A stretch of DNA of 6,265 nucleotides from Holophagaceae bacterium UBA692 (GTDB lineage Bacteria; Acidobacteriota; Holophagae; Holophagales; Holophagaceae), in NCBI GenBank assembly GCA_002297665.1, contig DBMS01000192.1, positions 1 through 6,265 on the forward strand. The letters are read 5' to 3'. The translations under genes and the position numbers were made by a program. Shown one piece after another: positions 5,511-6,265 of the stretch. The notes beneath the pieces are model-generated. The model did no database searches. It was not told the origin of the DNA and saw only the letters and a list, made by a program, of their open reading frames with translations. Each line of letters opens with the position of its first letter. Position 1 is the first letter of the stretch.

Positions 5511-6265
5511 ATGGTTCATTCCATGGGATCCCAAGTAAATCCTCCCCTTCCCCCCGACGCCCGCAGGGTCTTCGATTCCCTGCGGTGGATCTTCCGGGAG
5601 CTGCGGCTCGCCCACGACCCGAAGGGCGGGGCCGCCGGGCTGAGCGCGGCCCAGGCCTTCGTGCTCCAGGTGCTCAGGGACCAGGGGCCGCTGAGCATCG
5701 GCGCCCTGGCCCAGGCCACGGCCACCCAGGAGCGGGGCAAGCGCCTGGCCTCTTCCGGCGGCGTCAGTCAGCAGGAACTAACCCTCTACGATACCCAGCG
5801 TCGTACTGCCGAGGCCCGTCTGAGCGCTGCCCAGGCCCAGGTCAAGCGCCAACAACTGCGCCTGGAGTACGCCACCCTGGTCGCCCCCGACGATGGCGTG
5901 ATTTCCTCGATCTCCACCGCCGAAGGCACCATCGTCTCTGCTGGCAGCGAACTGTTCCGCCTGATCCGCCAGGGCCGTCTGGAATGGCGCGCCGAGGTCA
6001 AGGGCGAGACCCTGCTGCGCCTTTCCCCGGGCCAGGAAGTCACGGTGAAAAGCCCCCTGGGGCCCGAGGTGAAGGGCCGGGTGCGACAGTTGTCGCCGAC
6101 CATCGACGTTGCCAGCGGCAACGGCCTGGCCTATGTGGACCTGCCCGCCGGCACGAATCTCATGGCCGGTCTCAACGTTTCCGGCACCATCAGCATGGGC
6201 AAGCGTAAGGCCCTGGTCCTCCCCAAGTCTGCCGTGGTCCGCGACGACAATGGCAACCGGGTGCT
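5511..6265 (+). CDS. MarR-regulator / HlyD-type RND adaptor chimeric frame (3' end outside window)
   Basis: One frame stays open from ATG 5511 (or ATG 5523, four codons later) to the window end, about 251 codons. Residues up to about 73 resemble the start of a MarR regulator: helices with RVFDSLRWIFREL, then LSAAQAFVLQVLRDQGPLS and IGALAQATATQ. This breaks off before the DNA-recognition helix and wing. From about 5730 the protein becomes the rear of a membrane-fusion adaptor of a multidrug or metal efflux pump: ERGKRLASSGGVSQQEL (coiled-coil hairpin), LEYATLVAPDDGVISS (second lipoyl half), a beta-barrel stretch with LSPGQEVTV and IDVASGNGLAYVDL, and LVLPKSAVV. The adaptor's signal/anchor, first lipoyl half and first hairpin helix are absent. 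Neither half should work alone. Codon usage also changes at the join. Neither start has a strong Shine-Dalgarno; the GGCGG run before 5511 slightly favours that one. It may be a broken pair of genes, a transferred piece or an assembly join. Confidence 0.75.
   Translation, partial: MVHSMGSQVNPPLPPDARRVFDSLRWIFRELRLAHDPKGGAAGLSAAQAFVLQVLRDQGPLSIGALAQATATQERGKRLASSGGVSQQELTLYDTQRRTAEARLSAAQAQVKRQQLRLEYATLVAPDDGVISSISTAEGTIVSAGSELFRLIRQGRLEWRAEVKGETLLRLSPGQEVTVKSPLGPEVKGRVRQLSPTIDVASGNGLAYVDLPAGTNLMAGLNVSGTISMGKRKALVLPKSAVVRDDNGNRV
5730..6265 (+). other. Compositionally foreign segment carrying the adaptor half
   Basis: From about 5751 onward many codons end in A or T (CGT, GAA, GAT, CAA, GCT, TCT), about 32 of roughly 179 by my hand count. 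The 51 codons before 5730 in the same frame (5577-5729) have none. Sampled 60-base blocks fall from about 78% G+C (5581-5640) to about 62-63% (5761-5820, 5881-5940). The shift coincides with the change of protein family, so this block probably has a different origin from the rest of the window. Confidence 0.65.

Noticed and set aside
5585..6208. Alternative plus-strand frame across the chimera, and minus-strand frames at 5516-5740 and 5786-6121
   Set aside because: Their products are Pro/Arg/Gly-rich shadows. The frame from 5511 matches two known families and reads to the window end without a stop.

Overview
This is a very G+C-rich window (around 70% by eye), with almost every third codon position G or C outside the last 0.5 kb. 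It looks like a chromosomal segment of a high-GC Gram-negative bacterium: there is an NtrY-type membrane kinase, a periplasmic-type beta-propeller and an RND/HlyD-type adaptor fragment. The gene mix would fit Acidobacteriota (Holophaga/Geothrix relatives) or a deltaproteobacterial lineage, but this is a guess from style and not a measurement. I see no rRNA, tRNA, CRISPR, insertion sequence or phage gene.

Layout from left to right: (1) 1-399 (+), the C-terminal end of a Cu(+)-exporting P1B-1 ATPase, cut by the window edge. (2) 426-659 (+), a 77-residue secreted YHS/TRASH-like cysteine protein, probably in one operon with the ATPase. (3) 660-2726 (-), a 688-residue NtrY-like sensor histidine kinase, convergent with and directly abutting the YHS gene. 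(4) 2769-3965 (+), a solitary DNA methyltransferase, divergent from the kinase across a very short gap that holds nested inverted repeats. (5) 3971-3995, a perfect GC hairpin between convergent genes. (6) 4008-5399 (-), a secreted PQQ-type beta-propeller protein with its own ribosome binding site and a possible promoter. (7) 5511-6265 (+), an open frame running off the window that joins the front of a MarR-family regulator to the back of a HlyD/RND periplasmic adaptor.

Functionally, the left end is a copper-handling unit (export pump plus small metal-binding protein). The kinase and methyltransferase share a promoter region but have no obvious common pathway, and no response regulator or restriction gene is visible. 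The most unusual object is the MarR-adaptor chimera. Both parent domains are cut in the middle, the join is in frame, and third-position composition changes at the join. It is either a recombination/deletion product, a transferred fragment or an assembly join; the sequence alone cannot decide. I found no convincing evidence of a wholly new multi-gene system in this window.
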